This document shows, piece after piece, positions 1 to 6,797 of a stretch of 12,563 bases of DNA. Position 1 is the first letter of the stretch; every line of letters begins with the position of its first letter. The notes under the pieces are model-generated. The model had not been told where the DNA came from and ran no database searches. It worked only from the letters and a program-made list of their open reading frames with translations. Source of the stretch: a bacterium. Its GTDB lineage: Bacteria; Planctomycetota; J058; JAJDCP01. The DNA is taken from assembly GCA_030428695.1 (NCBI GenBank), contig JAUIEM010000298.1:1-12563 (forward strand), read 5' to 3'. The position numbers and the translations under genes were made by a program.

Positions 1-1
1 C

Positions 2-1189
2 CCCGACGGCAAGCGCCTCGCCGCCCACTGCCGCTGGCTCATCGACAATGACGTGGGGCTCGCCGTGTTCGGCACCAACTCCGAGGCCAACTCGCTGACC
101 CTCGGCGAGAAGATGGGCCTGCTCGACGACCTCGTGGAAGCCGGCCTGCCGCCGGAACGCATGATGCCGGGCACCGGCGCCTGCGCCCTCGGTGATTCCG
201 TGGAGCTCACCCGCCACGCGGTGAACCACGGCTGCGGCGGCGTGCTGATGCTGCCGCCGTTCTACTACAAGGGCGTCTCCGACGAGGGGCTCTACCGCAA
301 CTTCTCCGAGATCATCCAGCGCGTGGGCGACGACCGCCTGCGCATCTACCTCTATCACATCCCGCCGGTCGCCAACGTCCCCATCACCCTGACCCTGATC
401 GAGCGGCTGCTGAAGGAGTACCCCGGCACCATCGCCGGCGCCAAGGACAGCTCCGGTGACTGGGACAACACCAAGGCCATGCTGGATCAGTTCCAGCCCG
501 AGGGCTTCGACGTGTTCCCGGGCTCCGAGACCTTCCTGCTGGCGGCCCTTCGCGGCGGCGGCGCGGGCTGCATCAGCGCCACGGCCAACGTGAACCCCGG
601 CGCCATCGCGAACCTCTACCGCACCTGGCAGGATGACGACGCCAACGCCCAGCAGAAGCGCCTCGACGAGATCCCCGCCTACACCCTCTTCCTCTACAAC
701 ATGTTGATCGACCCCACCCTGCCGGAGGAGTTCAAGGCGCACGCCTTCGCCGCGCTGCGCTACCTCTTCCACGACGAGCCCCTCGACCTGATCCCCGAAG
801 ACGACGAGCTGCTGTGCAAGGTCGACGACCTGACAATGGTCCTGTGCTGCCTGACCGAGCTGACCGTCTTCCTGCCCAAAGACCGCCTCGACGCAGGGGT
901 GCGCGCCCTGCGCATGGACGGGATCCTGGTCTTCGACGTCGTCCGCGACACGCCGGGCTTCCTCGGCAACTTCTTCCAGAAGCTGTACGCCCTGTACCAC
1001 GAGCTGAAGGACAAGCACCGGCCCCAGCTCGGAGACGCCCTCGCCAAGGGCGAGCTGATCGCGAAGACCCGCACCTTCCTGCAGTCGTACAAGAAGCCCG
1101 CCTGGAGCAAGGACGACATGCAGCGGGTCGAGCGCTTCCTCGACGCCTTCGAGAAGGCGACCGGACGCCAACCCCCGCCCAGGCGCTGA
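2..1189 (+). CDS. Dihydrodipicolinate synthase-family aldolase/lyase fused to a DUF1232-like domain (5' partial)
   Basis: The frame is open to the left edge, so the true start lies outside the window. The first ~223 visible residues belong to the DapA/N-acetylneuraminate lyase TIM-barrel superfamily. They show GTNSEANSL near base 68 (the DapA GTTGE loop), YHIPP with the catalytic-type Tyr at 353-355, and AKDSS with the Schiff-base Lys at 443-445, then the GSE and GGAGCISA strands. The Arg that follows the Tyr motif in true DapA and binds the substrate carboxylate is absent (PPVAN), so the substrate is probably not aspartate semialdehyde; I cannot name it. After about base 670 the last helices expected for a ~300-residue aldolase are missing. 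The sequence changes to a helical segment with LRYLF, DLIP and VDD spaced as in DUF1232 (YkvA-like), about bases 740-855. This may be a genuine fusion or a contig misjoin. The TGA stop is followed by a strong hairpin. Confidence 0.85.
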   Translation, partial: PDGKRLAAHCRWLIDNDVGLAVFGTNSEANSLTLGEKMGLLDDLVEAGLPPERMMPGTGACALGDSVELTRHAVNHGCGGVLMLPPFYYKGVSDEGLYRNFSEIIQRVGDDRLRIYLYHIPPVANVPITLTLIERLLKEYPGTIAGAKDSSGDWDNTKAMLDQFQPEGFDVFPGSETFLLAALRGGGAGCISATANVNPGAIANLYRTWQDDDANAQQKRLDEIPAYTLFLYNMLIDPTLPEEFKAHAFAALRYLFHDEPLDLIPEDDELLCKVDDLTMVLCCLTELTVFLPKDRLDAGVRALRMDGILVFDVVRDTPGFLGNFFQKLYALYHELKDKHRPQLGDALAKGELIAKTRTFLQSYKKPAWSKDDMQRVERFLDAFEKATGRQPPPRR

Positions 1190-1203
1190 CCGGTCGCGGC
1201 GCA

Positions 1204-1228
1204 GCGCCCGCTCGGGTTGAGCGGGCGC
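1204..1228 (+). terminator. Perfect 10-bp GC-rich hairpin after the aldolase/DUF1232 gene
   Basis: GCGCCCGCTC (1204-1213) and GAGCGGGCGC (1219-1228) are exact inverted complements around a 5-base loop, GGGTT. The hairpin starts 14 bases after the TGA stop, which suits a transcription terminator. No T-run follows, so it is not a textbook intrinsic terminator. In high-GC bacteria such U-poor hairpins are often taken as terminators, but this is inference. The loop and right arm also hold the -35 box of the next promoter. Confidence 0.5.
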
Positions 1229-1245
1229 GCGCGATGCATTAGGCT
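1217..1245 (+). promoter_or_regulatory. Sigma70-type promoter for the secretion ATPase gene
   Basis: TTGAGC (1217-1222), a 17-base spacer, then TAGGCT (1240-1245). The predicted start of transcription, near 1252, gives a leader of about 25 bases carrying a good ribosome binding site. The spacing and TAG-type -10 box match three other promoters in this window. The -35 box lies inside the hairpin at 1204-1228. Confidence 0.55.
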
Positions 1246-1262
1246 TGGATGACCCGCCAGCG

Positions 1263-1268
1263 AAGGAG
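1263..1268 (+). promoter_or_regulatory. Ribosome binding site fixing the GTG start of the ATPase
   Basis: AAGGAG lies 8 bases before the GTG at 1277. It is the only strong Shine-Dalgarno match nearby and decides the start. Confidence 0.75.
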
Positions 1269-1276
1269 CTCCCAGA

Positions 1277-2473
1277 GTGGCCACACGCTTAGGAAGAGGC
1301 GAAGACAGCGCGGAACGGATCGCCAAGGTCTTCGACGATGTCGTGACGGCCGCCATCCGCCTGCGGGCGAGCGATATCCACATCGAGCCCCACGAAGGCG
1401 ACGTGATCATCCGCTTCCGCGTCGACGGCATCCTCAAGGTGCACCGCAAGCTGCCGATCTCGGTGCTCAACAACCTCGTCTCCCGCATCAAGGTGCTCGC
1501 GCGGCTCGACATCACCGAGCGCCGCCTCCCCCAGGACGGCCGCCTGCACTTCAAGGTCGGGGCGACGCCGTACGACCTGCGCGTGTCGACCGCCTCGATG
1601 GTCGACGGCGAGAAGGTGGTGCTGCGCATCAGCTACACCCAGATCAACAAGATGCGCCTCGAGGACACCGGCTACACCGACCACAACCTGACCCTGTACC
1701 GCGGCCTGATCAGCTCGCCGAACGGCCTGGTGCTGCACGTCGGACCGACCGGCAGCGGCAAGACCACATCCCTGTACATCGCGATCAACCATCTCAACGA
1801 CCAGTCGCGCAACATCCAGACCATCGAAGACCCGGTCGAGGTGCGCCTGAACCGGGTCAACCAGGCGCAGGTGCAGACCGACATCGGGGTGACCTTCGCC
1901 TCGCTGCTGCGCGCCTTCCTGCGCCAGGACTGCGACGTGATCCTGCTCGGCGAGATCCGCGATGAAGAGACCGCCGGCCTCGCGATCCAGGCAGCCCTGA
2001 CCGGCCACCTGATCCTCGGCACCCTGCACGCCAACAGCGCGATCGGCGCGATCTCCCGCCTGATCGAGATGGACGTCGCGCCCTTCTTCGTCGGCACCGC
2101 CCTCGCCGGCGTCGTCTCCCAGCGCCTCGTGCGCAAGCTGTGCACCAACTGCCGCCAGGCCTACGCGCCGTCGCCCCGCATCGCCAAGGCGATGGGGCTC
2201 GACACCGGCGAGACGATCTACAAGGCCCGGGGCTGCAGCGCCTGCGGGAAGATGGGCTACAAGGGCCGGATGGTGCTGATGGAGGTCGTGAAGATCAACG
2301 ACACCATCCGCGACGCGATCCACTCCGGCATGGCGAGCCACGACATCGAGAAGCTCGCCCTCGACCACGGCCTGGTGCCGATCTTCCAGGACGGCCTGCT
2401 CAAGGCCCGCTCAGGCCAGACCTCGGTCGAAGAGGTCGCCCGCGTCGTCAAGGGCGTCAACCTCGGGAAATGA
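1277..2473 (+). CDS. Compact GspE/PilB-type type II secretion / type IV pilus assembly ATPase
   Basis: A 398-residue hexameric ATPase of the GspE/PilB/TadA superfamily, which powers pseudopilus or pilus assembly from the cytoplasmic side of the inner membrane. The N2 domain begins at ASDIHIEP (31-38). Walker A is GPTGSGKT (156-163, Lys162). The Walker B region is DVILLGEIRDEE (from 220, Glu226). The His box is GHLILGTLHAN (243-253). A zinc site of two CxxC pairs (289/292 and 320/323) is followed by GYKGR, as in GspE and PilB and unlike PilT. The family is usually about 560 residues; here the ~150-residue N1/MshEN platform-binding domain is absent. The GTG start with AAGGAG and a promoter just upstream argue that this is not a missed start. 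The usual RQDPD before Walker B is RQDCD. No other secretion or pilus gene is in the window, so the machine it serves is unknown. Confidence 0.93.
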   Translation: MATRLGRGEDSAERIAKVFDDVVTAAIRLRASDIHIEPHEGDVIIRFRVDGILKVHRKLPISVLNNLVSRIKVLARLDITERRLPQDGRLHFKVGATPYDLRVSTASMVDGEKVVLRISYTQINKMRLEDTGYTDHNLTLYRGLISSPNGLVLHVGPTGSGKTTSLYIAINHLNDQSRNIQTIEDPVEVRLNRVNQAQVQTDIGVTFASLLRAFLRQDCDVILLGEIRDEETAGLAIQAALTGHLILGTLHANSAIGAISRLIEMDVAPFFVGTALAGVVSQRLVRKLCTNCRQAYAPSPRIAKAMGLDTGETIYKARGCSACGKMGYKGRMVLMEVVKINDTIRDAIHSGMASHDIEKLALDHGLVPIFQDGLLKARSGQTSVEEVARVVKGVNLGK

Positions 2474-3065
2474 GGCCGCCGAGCGCGTAGAGCGCCACGC
2501 CCGTCGCCACTGTCACGTTCAGCGAAGTCTTGACGCCCCGGTGGGGCAGATGGACGACGTGGTCGACCGCCGCGAGCACCTCCGGGGCGAGGCCGCAGAC
2601 CTCGTTGCCGACGACCAGGGCCGCCCGGGAGATTGGCGGGAGCGCCCCGATCGGGACGCTGTCCGGCCGCACCTCGAGCGCGACCAGCGGCCAGCCTTCC
2701 GCCCGCAGGGCCGCCAGCGGCGCGAGCACGTCGGGATGCCGGCTCCAGGGCACCGCCGCCTCGGCGCCGAGGGCGACCTTGGCGATCTTCTCGCGCGGCG
2801 GCGTCCCCGAGGTTCCGCACAGGTACAGGTGCTCGACCCCGAAGGCGTCGGCGGCGCGGAACAGGGCGCCGACGTTGTACAGGCTGCGCAGGGAGTCGGC
2901 GAGAAGGCGCAGGGGAAGCGGCGGCGCGGGCGGCTCGGCGCGCTCGACGCCCCACGGAGCCGAGGTCGCGAGGGCGGCGCGGCAGGCGGGACAGGCGTCG
3001 AGCTCCAGGCGTTCGGGGGCGGGGAAGCGCAACCCGCAGGCTGCGCACGCGTGGGACCGGAACAT
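2457..3065 (-). CDS. SPOUT/TrmH-family RNA 2'-O-methyltransferase with N-terminal zinc ribbon
   Basis: A 202-residue protein that probably methylates ribose 2'-OH groups in tRNA or rRNA with S-adenosylmethionine. CAAC (7-10) and CPAC (25-28) form an apparent N-terminal zinc ribbon. The SPOUT core follows with its three motifs: motif 1 SLRSLYNVGALFRAADAFG (58-76; Arg60, Asn64, Arg70), motif 2 VVGNEVCGL (151-159) and motif 3 HRGVKTSLNVTVATG (175-189), which forms the knotted SAM site. TPPREKIAK-ALGAE (88-102) is typical of the TrmH/SpoU branch. The ATG at 3065 is preceded by GGGAGG at good spacing. Upstream in-frame extension would run into the divergent gene. The 3' end overlaps the ATPase gene by 17 bases, tail to tail. 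Which nucleotide it modifies cannot be told. The zinc ribbon could help RNA binding (inference). Confidence 0.88.
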   Translation of the reverse strand: MFRSHACAACGLRFPAPERLELDACPACRAALATSAPWGVERAEPPAPPLPLRLLADSLRSLYNVGALFRAADAFGVEHLYLCGTSGTPPREKIAKVALGAEAAVPWSRHPDVLAPLAALRAEGWPLVALEVRPDSVPIGALPPISRAALVVGNEVCGLAPEVLAAVDHVVHLPHRGVKTSLNVTVATGVALYALGGLISRG

Positions 3066-3073
3066 GTCCGCGG

Positions 3074-3079
3074 CCTCCC
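3074..3079 (-). promoter_or_regulatory. Ribosome binding site fixing the start of the TrmH-family gene
   Basis: On the minus strand GGGAGG ends 8 bases before the ATG at 3065. It supports that start over longer in-frame candidates. Confidence 0.65.
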
Positions 3080-3119
3080 GTGGCCCCGCACAAGGCGCGA
3101 CGCGAGCACCCCCGCGAGG

Positions 3120-3149
3120 TTGGAGGCGGTCGGAAGATTCTGGTAGACT
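3120..3149 (+). promoter_or_regulatory. Sigma70-type promoter of the lipid operon, predicted leaderless
   Basis: TTGGAG (3120-3125), an 18-base spacer, then TAGACT (3144-3149). The -10 box ends 6 bases before the ATG at 3156, so transcription would begin at or next to the start codon. No Shine-Dalgarno sequence precedes the ATG, which agrees with a leaderless mRNA. The same TAGACT box occurs before the M20 peptidase gene. Confidence 0.5.
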
Positions 3150-3155
3150 CACGCC

Positions 3156-4748
3156 ATGAAACCAGAAGATAGACCGCGCATCCAGACCGAGGTGCGCCAC
3201 CGCGTCGTCAACCGGCACGCCCACGATGTCGCCGAGGTGCTGTTCGAGACCGGCTACCAGGAAGACCGGCGGCTCGACGACGAGCCGCGCGGCAAGAAGG
3301 AGGTGCGCGCCCAGAAGGCCTTCTGGAAAGGCGTTCTGCGGCGCGCGGTCAAGGCGGCGCCGAGCGAGCAGCGGGCGCTGTTGCACGAGATCGTGCAGCG
3401 CTTCCTCGACGAGATCACCGGCAACTTCGACGAGCGCGTCTACCGCCTGGCGACCTCGGTGTTGCCGCTCGGCCTCGGCGCCCTGCTCAACGCGGTCAGC
3501 CCGACGAAGCTCTTCCGCCAGCTGCCGCGCCTGCCGAGCTTCACCCGGGTCGTCGACAAGCTCTACCCGAGCGGCGAGACCGAGCGCCTGAAGAAGCTGC
3601 TCGACCACGGCACCCTGATCCTGTGCCCGACCCACTCGAGCAACCTCGACAGCATCATCATCGGCTACCTGATCTACTCGCTCGGGCTGCCGCCGTTCAC
3701 CTACGGGGCGGGGTTGAATCTGTTCGACAACCCCTTCCTGTCGTACTTCATGCACAACCTCGGGGCGTACAAGGTCGACCGCAAGAAGCGCAAGAACCTG
3801 CTGTACCTCGAGATCCTCAAAGAGTACGCAACCTGCAGCCTCGAGCTCGGCTACCACAACCTGTTCTTCCCCGGCGGCACGCGCAGCCGCAGCGGACGTG
3901 TCGAGCAGCACCTCAAGCTCGGCCTGCTCGGCTGTGGGCTGACCGCCTACATCCACAACCTGCAGGCGGGGGCGGCGCGGCCGAAGGTGTTCGTGGTGCC
4001 GTGCACCCTGAACTACCCGATCGTGCTCGAGGCGAGCACGCTGATCCGCGACTTCCTCAAGGCCGCGGGGCGCAGCAAGTACATCATCACCGACGACGAG
4101 TTCTCGCGCCTGAACAAGGTCGTCGACTTCATCGACAGCTTCCTCGGCCTCAACGCGCGCCTCGAGGTGCGCTTCGGGCCGGCCTTCGACCCCTTCGGCA
4201 ACCGCGTGCTCGACGACGGCACCAGCGTCGACGGGCGCGGCCGGCCGATCGACACGGTGCGCTATCTGCTGCGCGACGGCCAGGTCGTCCACGACGCCGC
4301 CCGCGACGGCGAGTACACCCGCGACCTCGGCAAGGTCGTCGCCGAGTGCTACATGCGCGACACGGTGATCTTCGCCACCCACGTCGTCTCGCGGGCGGCT
4401 CTCGAGGCGCTGCACACCGCCAACCCCGGCCTGGACATCTACCACCTGCTGCGCACCGGCGGGAAGACCGAGAGCTTCGCCCGGCGCGAGCTCGAAGAGC
4501 GCATCGCAGGCCTCGTCAAGCGCCTGCTCGCCCTGGCCGACGCGGGCCGCATCCAGCTCGACCCCGAGGTGCGCTCCGGCACCCCGGCGCAGCTGCTCGA
4601 GCGCGGCATCGCGGAGTTCGGCAGCTACCACAAGCCGGCGCCCCTGCGGCTGGCGACCGGGCGCGTGTTCACCGACGACCGCCAGCTCGTCTACTACTAC
4701 AGCAACCGACTGCACGGCTTCGGCCTCGGGGAGGGGATTCTCGCGTGA
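3156..4748 (+). CDS. PlsB-like glycerol-3-phosphate/lysophosphatidate acyltransferase
   Basis: A 530-residue membrane-associated acyltransferase of the PlsB/PlsC superfamily, which transfers a fatty acyl group to glycerol-3-phosphate or a related acceptor. The four family blocks are in order: block I HSSNLD (HX4D, His160 and Asp165), block II AYKVDR (204-209), block III FFPGGTRSRSGR (237-248) and block IV VVPCTLNYP (280-288). The long helical N-terminal region and the GGTRSRSGR form are closer to the PlsB/GPAT branch than to short PlsC proteins, but E. coli PlsB is about 807 residues. The ~190 residues after block IV are helical and not recognised. The stop overlaps the gpsA start by 4 bases, and gpsA makes the likely substrate. 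A promoter lies directly upstream with no ribosome binding site. Acyl-donor type and sn-1 versus sn-2 specificity cannot be read from sequence. Confidence 0.88.
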   Translation: MKPEDRPRIQTEVRHRVVNRHAHDVAEVLFETGYQEDRRLDDEPRGKKEVRAQKAFWKGVLRRAVKAAPSEQRALLHEIVQRFLDEITGNFDERVYRLATSVLPLGLGALLNAVSPTKLFRQLPRLPSFTRVVDKLYPSGETERLKKLLDHGTLILCPTHSSNLDSIIIGYLIYSLGLPPFTYGAGLNLFDNPFLSYFMHNLGAYKVDRKKRKNLLYLEILKEYATCSLELGYHNLFFPGGTRSRSGRVEQHLKLGLLGCGLTAYIHNLQAGAARPKVFVVPCTLNYPIVLEASTLIRDFLKAAGRSKYIITDDEFSRLNKVVDFIDSFLGLNARLEVRFGPAFDPFGNRVLDDGTSVDGRGRPIDTVRYLLRDGQVVHDAARDGEYTRDLGKVVAECYMRDTVIFATHVVSRAALEALHTANPGLDIYHLLRTGGKTESFARRELEERIAGLVKRLLALADAGRIQLDPEVRSGTPAQLLERGIAEFGSYHKPAPLRLATGRVFTDDRQLVYYYSNRLHGFGLGEGILA

Positions 4749-5761
4749 GCTACCGCGGCTGTGTGATCGGTGGAGGAAGCTGGGGAACCGCCCTCGCCTA
4801 CCTGATGGCCCTCAAGGTCAACGACGTGCCCCTGTGGATGCGCAACGAAGAGGTCGCGGAGACCATCCGCAAGACCCGCCGCCATCCGAAGACCCTGCAA
4901 AAGCTCGAGCTGCCCGGGCCGGTGCGGCCGACGACCGACCTGAAGGAGGCGATCGCCGACTGCCCGCTGGTGATCTTCGCCGTGCCCTCGCACGCCTTCC
5001 GCGATGTCGCGCGGCGGGCGGGCGACCATCTCAAGGGCGACCAGTGCGTGCTCAGCGCGACCAAGGGCTTCGAACGCGGCAGCCTGGCGCGGATGAGCGA
5101 GGTGCTGCGGGAAGAGACGGCGGTGCGGAAGATCGGCGTGCTGTCCGGGCCGAATCTCGCCGGCGAGATCGCCCTCGGACAGCCGGCGGCCACCCTGGTC
5201 GCCTCCCGCTACCCCGAGGTCATCGAGCTGAGCACGGCCTGCCTGAAGTCGAAGGTGTTCCGCGTCTACGGCAGCGACGACCCGCTCGGGGCCGAGCTGG
5301 CGGGGGCGATGAAGAACGTGATGGCGATCGCCGCCGGCATCGCCCACGGCCTCGGCTTCGGCAGCAATGTGCTCGCCTCGCTGTTGACCCGTGGCATGGC
5401 CGAGATGGCGCGGATGGGGCGGGCCTTCGGGGCCAAGCACCTCACCTTCAGCGGCCTGGCGGGCTTCGGCGACCTGGTCTGCACCTGCGGCAGCCCGCTG
5501 TCGCGGAACCACACCGTCGGGCGCATGATCGCCGAGGGCAAGAGCCTCGCGCAGATCAAGGAGGAGATGACGCAGGTCGCCGAGGGCGTCAACACGGCGA
5601 AGAGCATCGCCGAGCTCGCCGCGCGGCACAAGGTCGACATGCCGATCAGCCTCGCGGTCGGGAAGATCCTGTTCGAGGGGCGGGCGCCGAAGGAGGTGCT
5701 GACCGAGCTGATGATGCGGCCCTCGAAGTACGAGATCGACCACTCCCTGAGCGCCGGCTGA
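4745..5761 (+). CDS. gpsA: Glycerol-3-phosphate dehydrogenase [NAD(P)+]
   Basis: A 338-residue cytosolic enzyme that reduces dihydroxyacetone phosphate to sn-glycerol-3-phosphate, the backbone of phospholipids. The length matches the family (about 330-340). The nucleotide-binding loop is GGGSWGTALA (9-18). SATKGFE carries Lys107. LSGPNLAGEIA follows. The catalytic lysine is Lys190 in GAMKNVMAIAAG. The C-terminal signature includes SGLAGFGDLVCTC and SRNH. The GTG start at 4745 overlaps the acyltransferase stop (GTGA) and has GGGGAGGGG at 4728-4736, 8 bases upstream. Its own stop shares one base with the next ATG. Translational coupling on both sides is strong evidence for an operon supplying glycerol-3-phosphate to the upstream acyltransferase. 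Confidence 0.96.
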   Translation: MSYRGCVIGGGSWGTALAYLMALKVNDVPLWMRNEEVAETIRKTRRHPKTLQKLELPGPVRPTTDLKEAIADCPLVIFAVPSHAFRDVARRAGDHLKGDQCVLSATKGFERGSLARMSEVLREETAVRKIGVLSGPNLAGEIALGQPAATLVASRYPEVIELSTACLKSKVFRVYGSDDPLGAELAGAMKNVMAIAAGIAHGLGFGSNVLASLLTRGMAEMARMGRAFGAKHLTFSGLAGFGDLVCTCGSPLSRNHTVGRMIAEGKSLAQIKEEMTQVAEGVNTAKSIAELAARHKVDMPISLAVGKILFEGRAPKEVLTELMMRPSKYEIDHSLSAG

Positions 5762-6747
5762 TGGCCCGGCTGCGCGACCCCATTCCCGCGAAGCGCACCC
5801 TGCTGCGGCCGGTGCCGCGGGACCGCGAGGGACCGATCTTCTTCGTCGACATCGACAAGACCTACCTGCTGACGAAGTTCGAGAGCCGGCTCGCCCTCGC
5901 CCGCATCCCCTTCGAAGGCGCCGAGGACAAGGTGCCGAACCCCGGCATGCCCGCGCTGTTGTCCGGCTTGAGCGGGAAGGCCATCCCGCTGTTCTTCATC
6001 TCCGCGAGCCCGCCGCAGCTCGCCAAGGTCCTGCGCGAGCGCATGCAGCTCGACGGCGTGCAGCCCTCGGGCATGACCCTGAAGGACCAGCTGCGCCTTT
6101 TGCTACGGGGCCGGCCGCGCAAGCTGTTCAAACATGTCGGCTTCAAGCTCAAGGCGCTGCTCGCCTACCGGAGAGAGCTCCCGCCGCAGGCCCCCTGGTA
6201 CCTGGTCGGCGACGACGCCGAGAGCGACGCGCTGGTCTACGGCATGTTCTCCGACCTGTGCGCAGGGCGCTGGAAGGACGGAGCCCGGCGCCGCGTGCTC
6301 GAGCGGGTCGGGCTCGACGAGCGCGAGGCCGACGCGATCGAGGGGCTGCTCGACCAGCTGCCCGGCGGCGATCCGGTCCGGAACATCTTCATCCTGCGCA
6401 CCCGCCAGCACGCCCGGGGCGACCTGGTGCGCTACGGGCCGCGCGTGCTCGACGCCCGCAACCCGCTGCTGCTCAGCTTCCTGCTCGTCGCCCGCGAGGT
6501 GCTGCCGCTCGAGGTCGCGGTGCGGGTCGGCCGCGAGCTGTGCGCGGCGCGGGGCGAGGGCGAGCTGGTCGCAGCGCTGGTCGACGGCTGCCGGCGGAAG
6601 CTCCTGCCGCGCGCGCTCGTCGACGAGCTGCTCGGGAAGTTCCGGGAGGCCGGGCTGTGGCCGGAGGTCCTGTCGCTGACCTGGCCGGAGGACGACGGGC
6701 CCGCCGAGAGCGACACGCCCTGGTGCCTGCCGTCCTCGTGGGACTGA
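5761..6747 (+). CDS. App1/DUF2183-like HAD phosphatase (putative phosphatidate phosphatase)
   Basis: A 328-residue protein with a HAD-type core resembling the catalytic domain of yeast App1 (DUF2183), an Mg2+-dependent phosphatidate phosphatase. Motif I is VDIDKT, with nucleophile Asp30 and acid/base Asp32. The motif II Ser is in FFISASP (78-84). FKLKAL carries motif III lysines (Lys129, Lys131). The acidic motif IV is VGDDAESD (149-156), followed by a Tyr as in App1. Asp-Lys replaces the usual Asp-Asp after the DxD pair. Residues ~165-328 are helical and I do not recognise them. Position right after gpsA and the acyltransferase, with a 1-base TGATG overlap, supports a phospholipid or diacylglycerol role; this is inferred from context. 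Another phosphomonoester substrate remains possible. Confidence 0.72.
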   Translation: MARLRDPIPAKRTLLRPVPRDREGPIFFVDIDKTYLLTKFESRLALARIPFEGAEDKVPNPGMPALLSGLSGKAIPLFFISASPPQLAKVLRERMQLDGVQPSGMTLKDQLRLLLRGRPRKLFKHVGFKLKALLAYRRELPPQAPWYLVGDDAESDALVYGMFSDLCAGRWKDGARRRVLERVGLDEREADAIEGLLDQLPGGDPVRNIFILRTRQHARGDLVRYGPRVLDARNPLLLSFLLVAREVLPLEVAVRVGRELCAARGEGELVAALVDGCRRKLLPRALVDELLGKFREAGLWPEVLSLTWPEDDGPAESDTPWCLPSSWD

Positions 6748-6787
6748 AGGCCTTGTCGCCGCGTCGCTCCGGCGCCATGCTGGACGC

Positions 6788-6792
6788 GGAGG
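6788..6792 (+). promoter_or_regulatory. Ribosome binding site deciding the isoaspartate methyltransferase start
   Basis: GGAGG lies 5 bases before the ATG at 6798. The in-frame ATG at 6777 has no such site, so 6798 is preferred. Confidence 0.6.
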
Positions 6793-6797
6793 ACGGG

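Noticed and set aside
53..55. GTG as a start for the first gene
   Set aside because: The frame is open to the left edge, and the upstream residues fit the aldolase family, so the gene begins outside the window.
2457..4715. A 752-codon minus-strand reading frame continuing upstream from the TrmH-family gene across the acyltransferase gene
   Set aside because: The extension is antisense to a well-conserved acyltransferase and has a composition typical of high-GC shadow frames. Only the last 202 codons match a protein family.
4697..5743. A 348-codon minus-strand reading frame opposite gpsA
   Set aside because: It is rich in His, Gln, Arg and Asp, has no family resemblance, and lies fully opposite gpsA, so it is a shadow.
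6777..6779. ATG as the start of the isoaspartate methyltransferase
   Set aside because: There is no ribosome binding site before it, whereas the ATG at 6798 has GGAGG 5 bases upstream.
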